Of a stretch of DNA of 64,000 bases, positions 1 through 10,206 are shown piece after piece. A program made the position numbers and the translations under genes. The number at the start of each line of letters is the position of its first letter. Positions within the stretch are counted from its first letter, which is position 1. The notes beneath the pieces are model-generated. The model was not told the origin of the DNA. It saw only the letters and a program-made list of their open reading frames with translations, and searched no databases. Origin of the DNA: Rhynchospora pubera (lineage: Eukaryota > Streptophyta > Magnoliopsida > Poales > Cyperaceae); the NCBI GenBank assembly GCA_028095005.1, contig CM051461.1, positions 65,033,840 through 65,097,839 on the forward strand, in the 5' to 3' direction.

Positions 1-3000
1 CAAGTCCCCATCAGAAATCACCCTCATGAGGGAATCCGCTTCCATCGCATGCCAGGTTTCTCTTCATTTCAAATATTCAACAACGGTTCATTCTGCTCCA
101 TACTGCACATCACTGTTAGCTTTATTGCAATATTCGGGTTATATGCCTGATCAATGGCTGATTGAAGAATTAGGGTTGAAATCAACTATAATCTCGCTAA
201 ATTGCATTCATTGGGATTTTATTTTTTTTTGTGATTCCAAGTATAATCTCGCTAAATGGAATTAAATGGGAATTTTTTTGTGTAGTTTTATTGTGAAGGG
301 TTAAGGACAAAGCATATAGAAATGGAACCTGAAATTAGAAAATGATTGTTTTAGTTTATCATATCAGGAGCAATGGATATAGTTTTCATTTCAGAGTTGA
401 TTCCATTGAAGTCGTTTGAACCATTTTTTAATATAACATTTATCATCTTATGAGATGGGCTAAAATCAGCCACGACTGACGGATAACCGTCAGCTATGAT
501 CAAATCTCAATTATTGAGATTCTAATCTAACAGTCGATCCGAACCGTTTAATGTGTTCTCTATATTGAAATCTCGTTGGAGACAAAATTTTATATTTTTC
601 TGAAATTTTTTAGTATTTTTTTGATATTTTACAAAATTCTTAATCTAAACAATTCTGGACCCTTCAATAACTATGATTTTTTAAAAATCTCAAAAAAAAT
701 AGTAAATAAAATCAGAAAAATGTAAAATTTGATCTCCAAGGAGATTTCAATATGGAGAACACATTGAACGGTTTGGATCGACTGTTAGAATTTCGAAAAT
801 TGAGATTTGATCGTAGCTGACGGTTGCATCCGTCAGTCGTGGCTGATTTTAGCCCATCTCTCATCTTATTTGTTTTGTTGTCTATTGTGTTGCATTGCGC
901 TTCCATGGTCAAGTAGTCACTTATACAAACCATGCTGCACTCAAGGACATATCCAGATGAAAGCAAGCTTGCGGCTAAGGTCGAATTTGAGTGCAAAATG
1001 AGAGGTGCTCAAAGAATGGCGTGAGTTCTGAATTTTTCTTCTTTTGATTTTGTGCAATTTTCTGAAATTATAGGAATAAAGGGAAATTTGAGGCTAGTTC
1101 AGTGTTAAAAATGACAGAAATTGAAGCATCTAAAAAAAAGTGCGTAATTTATTGCAGCTTTTCCAATCTTAATAATATGCTCTGTGAAGAATTATATCTA
1201 TTCAAACCTTCAAAAGTCAAGGTATTGAGGATATATTACTAGAGCATATGAGATATTTTTAATTTCTTGGGTTCTATCCAACAATTTATCCTTTTCTCCT
1301 ATAATTTGACTCTGCTTGCCATTTCCAGGTTTAGTCCAGTTGTGGGTGGTGGTGCGAACGGAAGTACCATCCACTACTCCAGAAATGATAAAAAAGTAAA
1401 AGCAAGAGAATGACAAACATAGTAAAGAAGCTAATGTTTCTTTAAACTTTTTACTAAAAACTAAATGGAGAAACTTTCTTGGTTTAACTTCTCAGTGATA
1501 ATTATGACAGATAAGAGAAGGGGAACTGGTTTTAATGGATATTGGATGTGAATTACATGGTTACCTTAGCGACCTGACACGGACCTGGCCGCCTTCTGGC
1601 AAGTTTAACCCCTATCAGGTGCATATAATTGCTAATTTCTTGCTCTTTCATGTTTTTCACCTTTATGCTCAAACCAACTATTGCATCGGCTTCTGCATAT
1701 GTGGGCTTTCTCAGAACCGTACCACTTGCGTGCATTGAATTTTACCTGTTGGGTTATTTTATCTGAAGTTTTATTTTAAGTTCGGTTAGTGTTAACTGGG
1801 GATCTATGCACAGTAATTGTGATATGTGTGTTTGCAAATAAAAAAAGCAATATATTGAACCTACAATTTTGGAATTATTGCAGGAAGAACTTTACAGCTT
1901 AATATTGGAAACAAACAAAGAATGTGTCGAGCTTTGTAAACCTGGCGCAAGCATTCAAGAAATAAACAACTACTCGGTTTCTCTTTTCTTATCTTTTTTG
2001 AATATTTAGACTCCATTTTTATTTAAAGAATGATTTGGTTCCGCACTCAACCGATTGATTCTCTGGGGGCTTTTTCATTTTATTTTTTATTTCCGTTGCT
2101 CCAATCAAGCAGAAAGAAAATAAAAAAAGGAGGTTGCAAATTGATTATTTCTATCTGTGATCTGATCTTTCATGGCATTAACACAAGCTTAAAAGAGCAC
2201 TTCAAAACTGTTGAAGAACTTGACATCAAATTTCATATTCAGGTTAAAATGCTAATGAAAGGACTAAAGGAGCTGGGTATATTAAAAGGCGAGATGATCT
2301 CATCATACCATCAGTTAAATCCAACTTCTATAGGTAACCCCCAATCCCTGCCCCTCCCCTCCGACCCCAACCCCCCAACAACTGTCTTTATTTATTTATT
2401 TATTTATTTATTTATTCATTTATTTTAATTGATCTCCAAAATTGCCTTGACTAAGCCTGATTAGCAACTGAAAGCCAGAAAAGGGGCACAGGATAAATTA
2501 GCTCATAAAGTCTTTTTTCTGAACTTGGATGAGGATTTCATATGTTTTTACTTTGTTGAGTTTGGTTTAATAATAGGATTATGGACAAAAAGTTGTGTGT
2601 GTGTGTGTGTTTTTTTTTTTTTTTTGTGAGCTGCTTAAGATAATATTAGAGTTAATTTAGTAGTAGGTTACTCATTGCAGGGATGGTATGATGATGTAAT
2701 ACGTTGGTTTGTTACTGTTTTCGTTTTATCAAAATGAAAACTGGGTGGCGCTCCCACCTCTTTTTCAAAAAAAAAAAACAAAGATAAATTAGCACTAGTA
2801 GGGGCCAAAACAGCATCATTCTGAGATTTAATATGCTGACATTACAAAATAGAACCTCCGTTGATCAATTGTAAGCAAAATAAGCTAATTACTGTGCAGG
2901 GCATTATTTGGGGATGGATGTGCATGACTCAGCATTACTTAGCACTGACCGACCTTTACAACCCGGTGTTGTAAGTTAAATCTCAATTTTTTTTTAGTAA

Positions 3001-4451
3001 ATGCCAGAACGGCCTAAAGAAAAAGACATTTTTGTGGCACACATACCCGTCATAGTGATATAGTACAGGCCAGAATATTGCAACATTTATTAAATTTATT
3101 TGCTGATGTCATCAGATCATTTTTCTTGAGCACATTATGCTCCTTGATGAGGATAATGTTTATCGTTATTTTCTTCTTTGATGACCATGTTATCATTATC
3201 TTTTTTCCTGAGCAGATCATAACAATTGAACCAGGAGTTTATATACCGCCTTCTTATGATGCACCAAGCAGGTATTCTAAGGGAAATCTGGCCTATGTTT
3301 TTGAAGGATCTATTCTCTATAAATGTTTTTTTTTTCCAGTTTCAATCCTTGAAGTTTAGTGTTACTTTTGTTAGCGTTAGTTGCGTTTCCCATTAGAGTC
3401 CATAGGTTACCTTTAATCCAAGAAAATTTACTAGTATGACAAGAATTAATCAAGTTGGATCCAATCTTATATATCTGTTTACGACTGGATTTTAAGCTGT
3501 CTCATGCTAGTACAGAATACACGAAAATGGAACCAAAAAAAAGTCGTGTTGCAATCCTTATCTAAATGATTAAGTAACTTTTTTAAAAAAAAAAGAGAAT
3601 GAACAACTATTGACTAATTTAGTAACGAGTATTTACAATTTTCATTTTTTAGGTATTGTGGGATGGGAATAAGAATAGAAGATGAAGTCCTCATCACTGA
3701 GACTGGGCATGAGGTCAATTATTGCTAAATTTACAACTTGCATTCCTATAGCAAACTTAAGAATTAATTCCTAATTTGACTGAGTCATGATGCCGTCAGC
3801 ATTTCAAGATATTCCATTTTTTAGGGAGTGAAAAAATAAATAGAAGAAAAATTAATTGTCTAAAAAGAAATGGATGTTGGGGGTAACAGGGTAATTTATT
3901 GAAAAAAAAGGGGGAAAAAAGAAAGGGGAAAATAAATATGTCATGTCATGCTTCCCTGCCCTGGTAAGCCCTTCAAATGTTTGGCATAAAATCCTCATGA
4001 TAAGAAGTGCCTTAGGTACTCAAATCTGGAAGACTAGTGAAATTATTTTCCCCATTTGTCATGGATGTAGCCCTCCACCTTTTGTTATTAAAAAGTGGTC
4101 ACACTGCCCCCCTCCCCTTTTTCTTTTATTCGCGAAGATAGAGGTTGAGCAGGGCTTTGGGGGCTCTCTTCATCCTCACAAGTCACAAGGAAACTTCTTG
4201 TGCAGGGGTTAACAATAAACATGATATTTTTGTGTTTATGGGGTTGTACATGCTACATGAGATTTTCTTAAGGTGTAAAAAGGAAATTTCCATCGTAATA
4301 TACTCAAAATCCATATGCACTGTTAATAAACAACTCTCCTGGACTTTTTATGTAAATATAAATATATTTCGTTGTGCAGGTTTTGACGGCGTCAATGCCA
4401 AAAGAGATTCCGCATTTAAAAGCATTACTTAAAATGAGTAGTGACAAATAG
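1..4451 (+). CDS. ICP55: Xaa-Pro aminopeptidase, ICP55 type (5' part outside window)
   Basis: This is the C-terminal catalytic half of an M24B metallopeptidase of the plant ICP55 (mitochondrial intermediate cleaving peptidase, Xaa-Pro aminopeptidase 3-like) family, which trims one residue from imported proteins after presequence removal. Ten exons with GT-AG borders join in frame: <1-55, 917-1021, 1329-1395, 1511-1618, 1884-1976, 2243-2333, 2900-2970, 3216-3271, 3653-3713 and 4380-4451. All five expected metal ligands are visible: two Asp in exon 4 (MDIGCELHGYLSDLTRTW), the His at the start of exon 7 (GHYLGMDVHD), the Glu of TIEPGVY in exon 8 and the Glu of ITETGHE in exon 9. The enzyme is therefore probably active. 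The N-terminal targeting and creatinase-like part lies upstream of the window. The TAG stop at 4449-4451 is the first three bases of an hAT-type MITE, so the C-terminus appears shortened by the insertion. Confidence 0.93.
452..860. mobile_element. Mutator-type MITE in ICP55 intron 1
   Basis: The 409-bp segment is a long near-perfect inverted repeat. Its left end begins GAGATGGGCTAAAATCAGCC and the right end is the reverse complement of the same sequence; complementarity continues inward through the subterminal regions. It is flanked by an identical 9-bp duplication TCATCTTAT at 443-451 and 861-869, the size made by Mutator-like transposases. No coding capacity is seen. It lies wholly within intron 1 and should be spliced out. 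Confidence 0.9.
2386..2427. repeat. TTTA microsatellite in intron 6
   Basis: About ten copies of the tetramer TTTA with one interruption (TTCA). It is an ordinary intronic microsatellite. Confidence 0.85.
2503..2782 (+). mobile_element. Poly(A)-tailed retroposon insertion in intron 6
   Basis: An 11-bp direct repeat GATAAATTAGC (2492-2502 and 2783-2793) brackets a segment that ends in an A-rich tract. This is the signature of target-primed reverse transcription by a LINE or SINE. The body contains a TG repeat followed by a T tract. I see no clear pol III A and B boxes, so a 5'-truncated LINE copy is as likely as a SINE. Confidence 0.5.
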
Positions 4452-4993
4452 TGCTGTCAATGGGTACGGTATGATACGTTAAAATTTTCTTTATCCGTAT
4501 CCTACCCGTACCCGTTAAAAATAGCTTTATCCGTACCTTATCCGTACCCGTTAAGAATTAACGGTACGGATACGGTAACGGTAAAAAATGAATATAATAA
4601 TAATAAAATTTGTACACTCTGTATAAATAAATTATATCAATAAGTATATTAATAAAGTGTAACAATGGTGGCGAATATTTTAGGTTTATGTTTTTTTATT
4701 TTTTTTACACTGAATGGAAAGAATTATAAATTTTAAATAAAATATAGCAATATTTTTTTACCAATCATCCAATATAAGATGCCATATGTGTCATGTAATT
4801 GTAACTTTTTAATTGTGGCAATTACCCGTTATGAAAACGGTACGAAATAGTTTTTATCCGTACCCATACCCGTTAAATTATCGAAAAAATTTCCTTACCC
4901 GTACCCGTTAACTTACCGAAAATAAAATTTTACCCATACCAGTCTTATACGGTACGGTACGGGTTGGGTAAACGGGTTTCATTGACAGTCCTA
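4449..4993. mobile_element. hAT-type MITE at the ICP55 stop codon
   Basis: The 545-bp element has imperfect terminal inverted repeats beginning TAGTGCTGTCAATGGG on the left and TAGGACTGTCAATGAAAC on the reverse complement of the right. It is flanked by an identical 8-bp duplication GTGACAAA (4441-4448 and 4994-5001), as made by hAT transposases. Subterminal regions are rich in short ACCCGTA/TACGGGT repeats, also typical of hAT elements. There is no ORF. The target site was coding sequence, so the first three bases of the element act as the stop codon of the upstream gene. Confidence 0.9.
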
Positions 4994-5025
4994 GTGACAA
5001 ACCATCTGCAGATGATGTATTGTAA

Positions 5026-5565
5026 TTAACTAATTTTTTTAAGTTCAGCTAATGGTAGGAAACACTTTTTTTTTTTGTATTGCTTAAATGTTAGGATGTA
5101 TTTTCAAACCATTTGATACTTTTTAAAATTATATAGGTTTTTTTTTTTTTTTTTTGGGTGAGGGTGCTGCTTATTCAATGTTGATCATGCATAAGGCACC
5201 ATATATGTCAAGGTCTTTAAAGTTAGGGGGGTTTGCCTTCGAATTTTTTGCATTAACACTGGTAGCTTTTAGAGATGTCCTCCAACAATGAAAGTTGTGT
5301 TGATCTCAATTTACCGAGTTCCGGCCTCAAAGTGAGAGGAAAACAGAAAATAAATATGTATATATACTAACAAGTTGTTTCCTCAAGCTAAGAACAGAAG
5401 ACAGAATTTATCTATCGACTCGACTGAAACAAATCCAAAGTTTGTATACAAAATCAAAGTCTAATTTAAGAATGTAACCGATAATGTGGTCCGAGTTTGA
5501 GGAATTTGTCCCATCTTTTTGTTATGTATAACAGATAAAAAGACACATTAACTGAGAAAAACTAA
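5026..5565. other. Intergenic, nothing recognised
   Basis: This is AT-rich sequence downstream of the inferred original ICP55 stop (TAA at 5023-5025). It probably holds the original 3' UTR. I see no ORF, repeat structure or RNA gene. Confidence 0.6.
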
Positions 5566-5722
5566 GGGTGCGTTTGGATATAGGAAGAAGGAAGAAGAAG
5601 AATGAAGAATGAAGAAAAAAAATTATAAATAATCCAAACTCTTTACAAAATTACATATTTTCCAATACTTCTTTCTAATTTTTCTCTTCTTCCCTTCTTC
5701 CCACACCTATCCAAACGGAGCC
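5566..5722 (+). mobile_element. Tourist-like MITE, copy 1
   Basis: A 157-bp element with ends GGGTGCGTTTGGAT and ATCCAAACGGAGCC and a TAA duplication on both sides (5563-5565 and 5723-5725), as in PIF/Harbinger-derived Tourist MITEs. It shares with the other copies an internal core reading roughly AATCCAAACTCTT...ACAAA.TTACA...CCAATA. It is non-coding. Confidence 0.85.
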
Positions 5723-5910
5723 TAAATGAAGCATGTACATAAAATGCCGTCAAAAAAAAAAGTACAAATGTCAGGGCAGGAGAGCGTTATCATAAACAGT
5801 AAAAATGCACTTTTCTGAATTTGCACAAACTAATTAATCTTTTATATTGTTTAAGTCCCGTGAAGCACTGGCGGTGATTAGAATCAATGCCTATTAATAT
5901 TAGTACTGTT

Positions 5911-6067
5911 GGGTGCGTTTGGATGAGAGAAGAAGAAGAGGAAGAAAGAAGATGGGAAGAAAAAAAATTATAAACAATCCAAACTCTTCACAAAGTTACA
6001 CACTTCCCAATATTTCTTCTCACTTCTTCCCTTCTTCCCTTCTTTCCACACCTATCCAAACGCACCC
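5911..6067 (+). mobile_element. Tourist-like MITE, copy 2
   Basis: A 157-bp element with ends GGGTGCGTTTGGAT and ATCCAAACGCACCC and a 3-bp GTT duplication (5908-5910 and 6068-6070). It has the same orientation as copy 1 and is nearly the reverse complement of copy 3. Confidence 0.85.
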
Positions 6068-6460
6068 GTTTAGAGTTATAAATTGGGTTTTTTGTTGCTT
6101 CCATTGCAGCCTGCAGGTAATTTATGAAGTTTCAAGCTCATGGCTAGTGTAGTGGGGAATATGTGCAGATTTTGCGTTTTGATTCTCATGGATGAACTAT
6201 GTTGTATTTTTGTCGTTTTGAATATTTTGAGGGCTGTTATTGTAAAAATGAATGAATTTGATACTATATGTTAGTTTACATGCTTGTAATTATTATTATT
6301 ATTATTATTATTTAAATAATGTCGTTGGAGTTATTTTAGAGATCGAATGCTAGATATCTAGTTAATGTTGAAGTTGTTGGAGTTATTTGCAGTGTGACAG
6401 TGTGAGTGAGGCAAGAGAGCCAATGTATATATTTGTATTTCTGCCCTAAACTCTGAATAA

Positions 6461-6620
6461 GGGGTGCGTTTGGATAGGTGTGGGAAGAAGGGAAAAAGAA
6501 AAAAAGTGGAAAAAAGTATTGAGAAGTGTGTAACTTTGTGAAGAGTTTGAATTATTTATAATTTTTTTTCTTCTTCTTCTTTCTTCTTCTTCTTCTTTCT
6601 TCCAACGATCCAAACGCACC
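6461..6620 (-). mobile_element. Tourist-like MITE, copy 3, 80 bp upstream of the PPR start
   Basis: A 160-bp element with ends GGGGTGCGTTTGGATA and GATCCAAACGCACC and a TAA duplication (6458-6460 and 6621-6623). It is inverted relative to copies 1 and 2. It ends 79 bp before the ATG at 6700, so it lies in the promoter or 5' UTR of the PPR gene. Confidence 0.87.
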
Positions 6621-6699
6621 TAAGAAAGAAAACCAGAAGGGTAGCGACAGCGTAGCATGAGCGTGCGTAGATAATAATAATTAAAAAAGAAAAAAGAAA

Positions 6700-8277
6700 A
6701 TGGTGATGGTCTGGGTGTGTTGTTGTATCAGTGGCAGCGTGTCATGCGCCGTGCCACGCCGTCTGAAGAAGAGCAAGAGAACCCGACGGCTGCGTCATCT
6801 CACTCTGAGTGCACCACCGAGCCTTCCTTACCCCAAGCCTTCTCCCACCCCTCTCCTTCCTCTCCATCCTGTCTCCTCTTCCTCTCCTTCGTCTCCTCGC
6901 CAATTCCTCGACACCGCCATTGCCCACCTTGAGTCCTCTTCCCTCCACCTCTCCCCCGATCCCGCCCTTCTCCTTTCCATTTTGCGCCATGTCACCCTCC
7001 CCACCCACCTCACCCGTCTCCGCCGCCTCATCCCTCTCTTCCTTCTCCGCCGCCATGCTTCCCTCTTTGCCCAGTTGGTCCACCTCTACTGCCGCCATGG
7101 CCTCGTTCGCGATGCCCACCATCTGTTTGACCAAATGCCTCATAGGCATAAATCCAGTGTTTTCATTTGGAACTGCTTGATTTCAGGGTATGCTGAATTC
7201 GGCTTCTATCATGATGCTCTGGCTTTGTATCACCAGATGGAAGAAGACGGCATTCCTCCCGACAGATTTACTTTTCCTCGAGTTCTAAAAGCCTGTGCCG
7301 GTCTCAGGTTACTTCCTCTAGGCCAGAATATACACAGGCATGTAGTAAGGTCTGGTTTTGGAAATGACCTATATTCACTCAATGCTCTCGTTGACATGTA
7401 TGCCAAGTGCGGGCACATTCAAGCAGCACGCAAGGTGTTTGATGTAATTTCTGAACGTGATTTGATCTCATGGAATTCTATGCTTGTCGCTTATAGCAGG
7501 CATGGTCTTTGGAGGGAAGTTGCATGGGTATTGAGAGGCATGCTAGATGCCGGCTTCAAACCCGATTCGATTTCTATATCAAATTTAATTTCTGGTTTCT
7601 CCCAAAGCTCAAGTACAAAGTTGGGGTTAGCCATGCATGCTTGGGCAATCCGACATGCACTCATAGGGAATCTTTCAGTAGGCAATTCGTTGATCGGGTT
7701 TTATTCAAAAATTAACAAGCTGGCGCTCGCAAGAATTGTTTTTGAATCAATGGCCAAAAAAGATGTATACACTTGGAATGCCATAATATCTGCTCACCGG
7801 CTTGACAGACAAATATTTGACCTGTTTGAACGGATGATTCAATCTGGAATTAAACCTGATAAGGTCACTTTCATCTCATTACTGTCATCTTGTGCCGATT
7901 TGGGCCTTGTAGTTGATGGTAAAAGATTGTTCGATGAAATGCAAGGGAAGTATAACGTGAGGCCTGACAAGGAGCACTATGGGTGCATGGTGAACATGTT
8001 GGGAAAGGCAGGGAGAATAAAGGAGGCTTATGATATCATACGGAGTATGCATTCTATTTCTGCGGCAGGTCCTGCAGCCTGGGGTTCATTGTTGTATGCT
8101 TGCTCAGTGCATGTTGATGTGGAGGTAGGTGAGGTGGCGGCGGAGAAATTGTTTAGTCTGGAACCAGACAACAAACATAATTTTGAGTTAATGAAAAGGG
8201 TTTATAGAAAAGCTGGGAGGGTTGACGGAGTAGAGAGGATTGAAAGGATGATGTTAGATAGAGGGTTTGAGTTATAG
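6700..8277 (+). CDS. OTP70: Chloroplast PPR protein, OTP70-like (PLS/E class)
   Basis: A single-exon gene for 525 residues, like most plant PPR genes. It closely resembles Arabidopsis At4g25270 (OTP70, about 527 residues), needed for splicing of the plastid rpoC1 intron; I recognised this from family knowledge, without a search. Residues 1-75 are basic and Ser/Pro/Leu-rich with few acidic residues, fitting a plastid transit peptide. Tandem PPR motifs run from about residue 145 to 440; WNCLISGYAE, LNALVDMYAKCG, WNSMLVAYSRHG and WNAIISAH are typical repeat starts. A C-terminal E-type tail includes AAWGSLLYAC and LEPDNKHNFELM. There is no DYW deaminase domain. The start at 6700 is followed by another ATG two codons later; either could be used. 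Tourist MITEs lie immediately on both sides (ending at 6620 and starting at 8481). The frame is intact. Confidence 0.92.
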   Translation: MVMVWVCCCISGSVSCAVPRRLKKSKRTRRLRHLTLSAPPSLPYPKPSPTPLLPLHPVSSSSPSSPRQFLDTAIAHLESSSLHLSPDPALLLSILRHVTLPTHLTRLRRLIPLFLLRRHASLFAQLVHLYCRHGLVRDAHHLFDQMPHRHKSSVFIWNCLISGYAEFGFYHDALALYHQMEEDGIPPDRFTFPRVLKACAGLRLLPLGQNIHRHVVRSGFGNDLYSLNALVDMYAKCGHIQAARKVFDVISERDLISWNSMLVAYSRHGLWREVAWVLRGMLDAGFKPDSISISNLISGFSQSSSTKLGLAMHAWAIRHALIGNLSVGNSLIGFYSKINKLALARIVFESMAKKDVYTWNAIISAHRLDRQIFDLFERMIQSGIKPDKVTFISLLSSCADLGLVVDGKRLFDEMQGKYNVRPDKEHYGCMVNMLGKAGRIKEAYDIIRSMHSISAAGPAAWGSLLYACSVHVDVEVGEVAAEKLFSLEPDNKHNFELMKRVYRKAGRVDGVERIERMMLDRGFEL

Positions 8278-8480
8278 TATTATTTATTGTACATATGAAA
8301 AGAGAATACTTATGTTTTACAGGTGTTGTTGCCTTGTTGGGGTAACCGAAGGGACTAGGAATATTTTTGAATTGGTGGAATTTGAAGATGTAGAATAGAA
8401 TTTTTTTAATTTTGTGTTGCAGTGGCATAATTTTTGGTGAATATTATGATCATATGATATTTGGTTGAAGTAAGTACTTA

Positions 8481-9596
8481 GGCGCCGTTTGGATTGAAGT
8501 GAGAATTTGAGGAATTTGGAAAATTTTCAATTTTTTGGTATAAATTTATTATAAACAATCCAAACTCTTCACAAAGTTACACACTTCCCAATAAATTTAT
8601 GCCTAGGAATAGAAAATAGGGAAAATTAGATATAACTCCCTACAATCTTGCTTATTTGGATATAACCCCCTGTAATCTTCAAAACTGGATGTAACCCCCT
8701 CTAATCTTGTTTGTGTTGGATATAACCCCTTTTCTTTAAATCTGATCATATTTAAAATTTTAAAAATCATCTTTTACATATTATGACCAAAACACCCTTG
8801 TTTTGTCACCTTCAAATCAAAACTGTTTCGTATTCCTACCTTTCTCCTTCGACATTAAAGAAAAAAAATGAAGCAATGACAAGATCTGTTTTTTCTTTAT
8901 TTTCAAATCGAATTATAGATTGTAAAAATATAGTAGTTGTGTCATTTGTTTCAAGTTGATAATTTACCATATTTTTTTCCCTAACCAAGGAAGGCAGCCA
9001 ACAAGGCAACAAATCATCGATTTTTCATTCTAAATTTTTTTGGAAGGTTGCTCATTGCAATTAGTGATTTGAGTGGATAACTGTATCAAAGCAGCATGCA
9101 TGCTTCCAAAAAAGTAGAGAAACATGGTATAGAATGATAAAGTAAGTGAGCATTATCTTCGTCCAATTTGTTAGATTTCAAGTAAAAATGTTCCTTTAAT
9201 TCACTAAGGATCTTTAATGTTGCTTTATAACAAATAGCTAGAATGATAGATTAACACGTAACTAGAATCGAATGGTGTGCTTTTACGACTTAACTGCTAT
9301 TATTCTTTCAATTCGTTGGAGGAAGGAGAGGAATACGAAAGGGCTGTGGAATAAAGACAGGGCAATAAGGGTAAATTGGTCACAATATGTAAAAAAAAGA
9401 TTTTTTAAATTTTAAATATGATCAGATTTAATGAAAAGGGGTTATATCCAATACAAACAAGATTAGAGGGGGTTATATCCAGTTTTAAAAATTATAGGGG
9501 GTTATATCCAGATGAGCAAGATTGTAGGGGGTTATATCCAATTTTTCCTAGAAAATACATCAAAGTTTTCAAATTCCTAAACGATCTAAACGGCCC
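8481..9596 (+). mobile_element. Tourist-like MITE, copy 4, split by a nested element
   Basis: Ends GGCGCCGTTTGGAT and GATCTAAACGGCCC are bounded by TTA on both sides (8478-8480 and 9597-9599). Without the nested 8619-9548 element and one copy of its TSD it is about 177 bp, close to the other Tourist copies. It keeps the family core AATCCAAACTCTTCACAAAG just before the nested insertion. Confidence 0.8.
8619..9548. mobile_element. Mutator-like TIR element nested in Tourist copy 4
   Basis: A 930-bp element with terminal inverted repeats of roughly 120 bp built from repeated GGATATAACCCC units. The left end starts GGGAAAATTAGATATAAC and the right end, reverse complemented, starts GGAAAAATTGGATATAAC. 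A 9-bp duplication TAGAAAATA flanks it (8610-8618 and 9549-9557). No transposase ORF is seen, so it is non-autonomous. It inserted after Tourist copy 4. Confidence 0.88.
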
Positions 9597-9800
9597 TTAG
9601 TAAAGTAAGTACTGAGGAGTGAGGAGGAGATGCAATGCAAGTGAAGAAGCAGAAACTGGCAGACAGGCAGGCAGGCTGGTTATAATAAAGGAAAGACCCA
9701 AAAATAAATTCATAAGCCAGGGCCAGGTTAAGGACTGGTTAACTAAGACTTAGTCCATAGGCCCATGTTAGTAATACTAATAATAATATAGTATCTAGCT

Positions 9801-10014
9801 GGAGTCGGATCCTCTGGTCATTTTTTACAAACGATCACTGGTCATTTTTTGATCTGAACCGTCCGATTTAATCTGAACGGTTAATATTTTTTCGGGCCTA
9901 TCAATCGTGATACTAGCACGGGGCATCCATAACCATTAAGATTAAATCAAACGGCTCAGATCTAAAAACGACCAGAAGATTTCTCTGGTCGGCGGATCAG
10001 AGGATCTGGTTCCC
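9801..10014. mobile_element. Mutator-type MITE upstream of the RFC3-like gene
   Basis: A 214-bp element with imperfect ends (GGAGTCGGATCCTCTGGTC on the left, GGGAACCAGATCCTCTGATC on the reverse-complemented right) and a 9-bp duplication TATCTAGCT (9792-9800 and 10015-10023). Its middle, around CGGGCCTATCAATCG, resembles the elements at 16123 and 53165, so the three look related. It ends about 190 bp before the ATG at 10207. Confidence 0.85.
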
Positions 10015-10206
10015 TATCTAGCTATCTCTATCTCTATTCTCCCGTCTCTTTTGATATTTCTTTCTCGCCTCGCCTTGGATCTTATCTTGTACCTGAGCTC
10101 TGAGCTTCTGAACTGAGCTGAGCTGAACATTTGAATTGAATTGAATTGATAAACCCTCCTCCATCAATCGCAATCGTTAGTAGGTGGGTGGGTGGGTGGT
10201 GCGGAC

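Noticed and set aside
6742..7149. Minus-strand Arg/Glu-rich ORFs across the PPR N-terminus
   Set aside because: Shadows of the CT-rich transit-peptide coding region of the OTP70-like gene.
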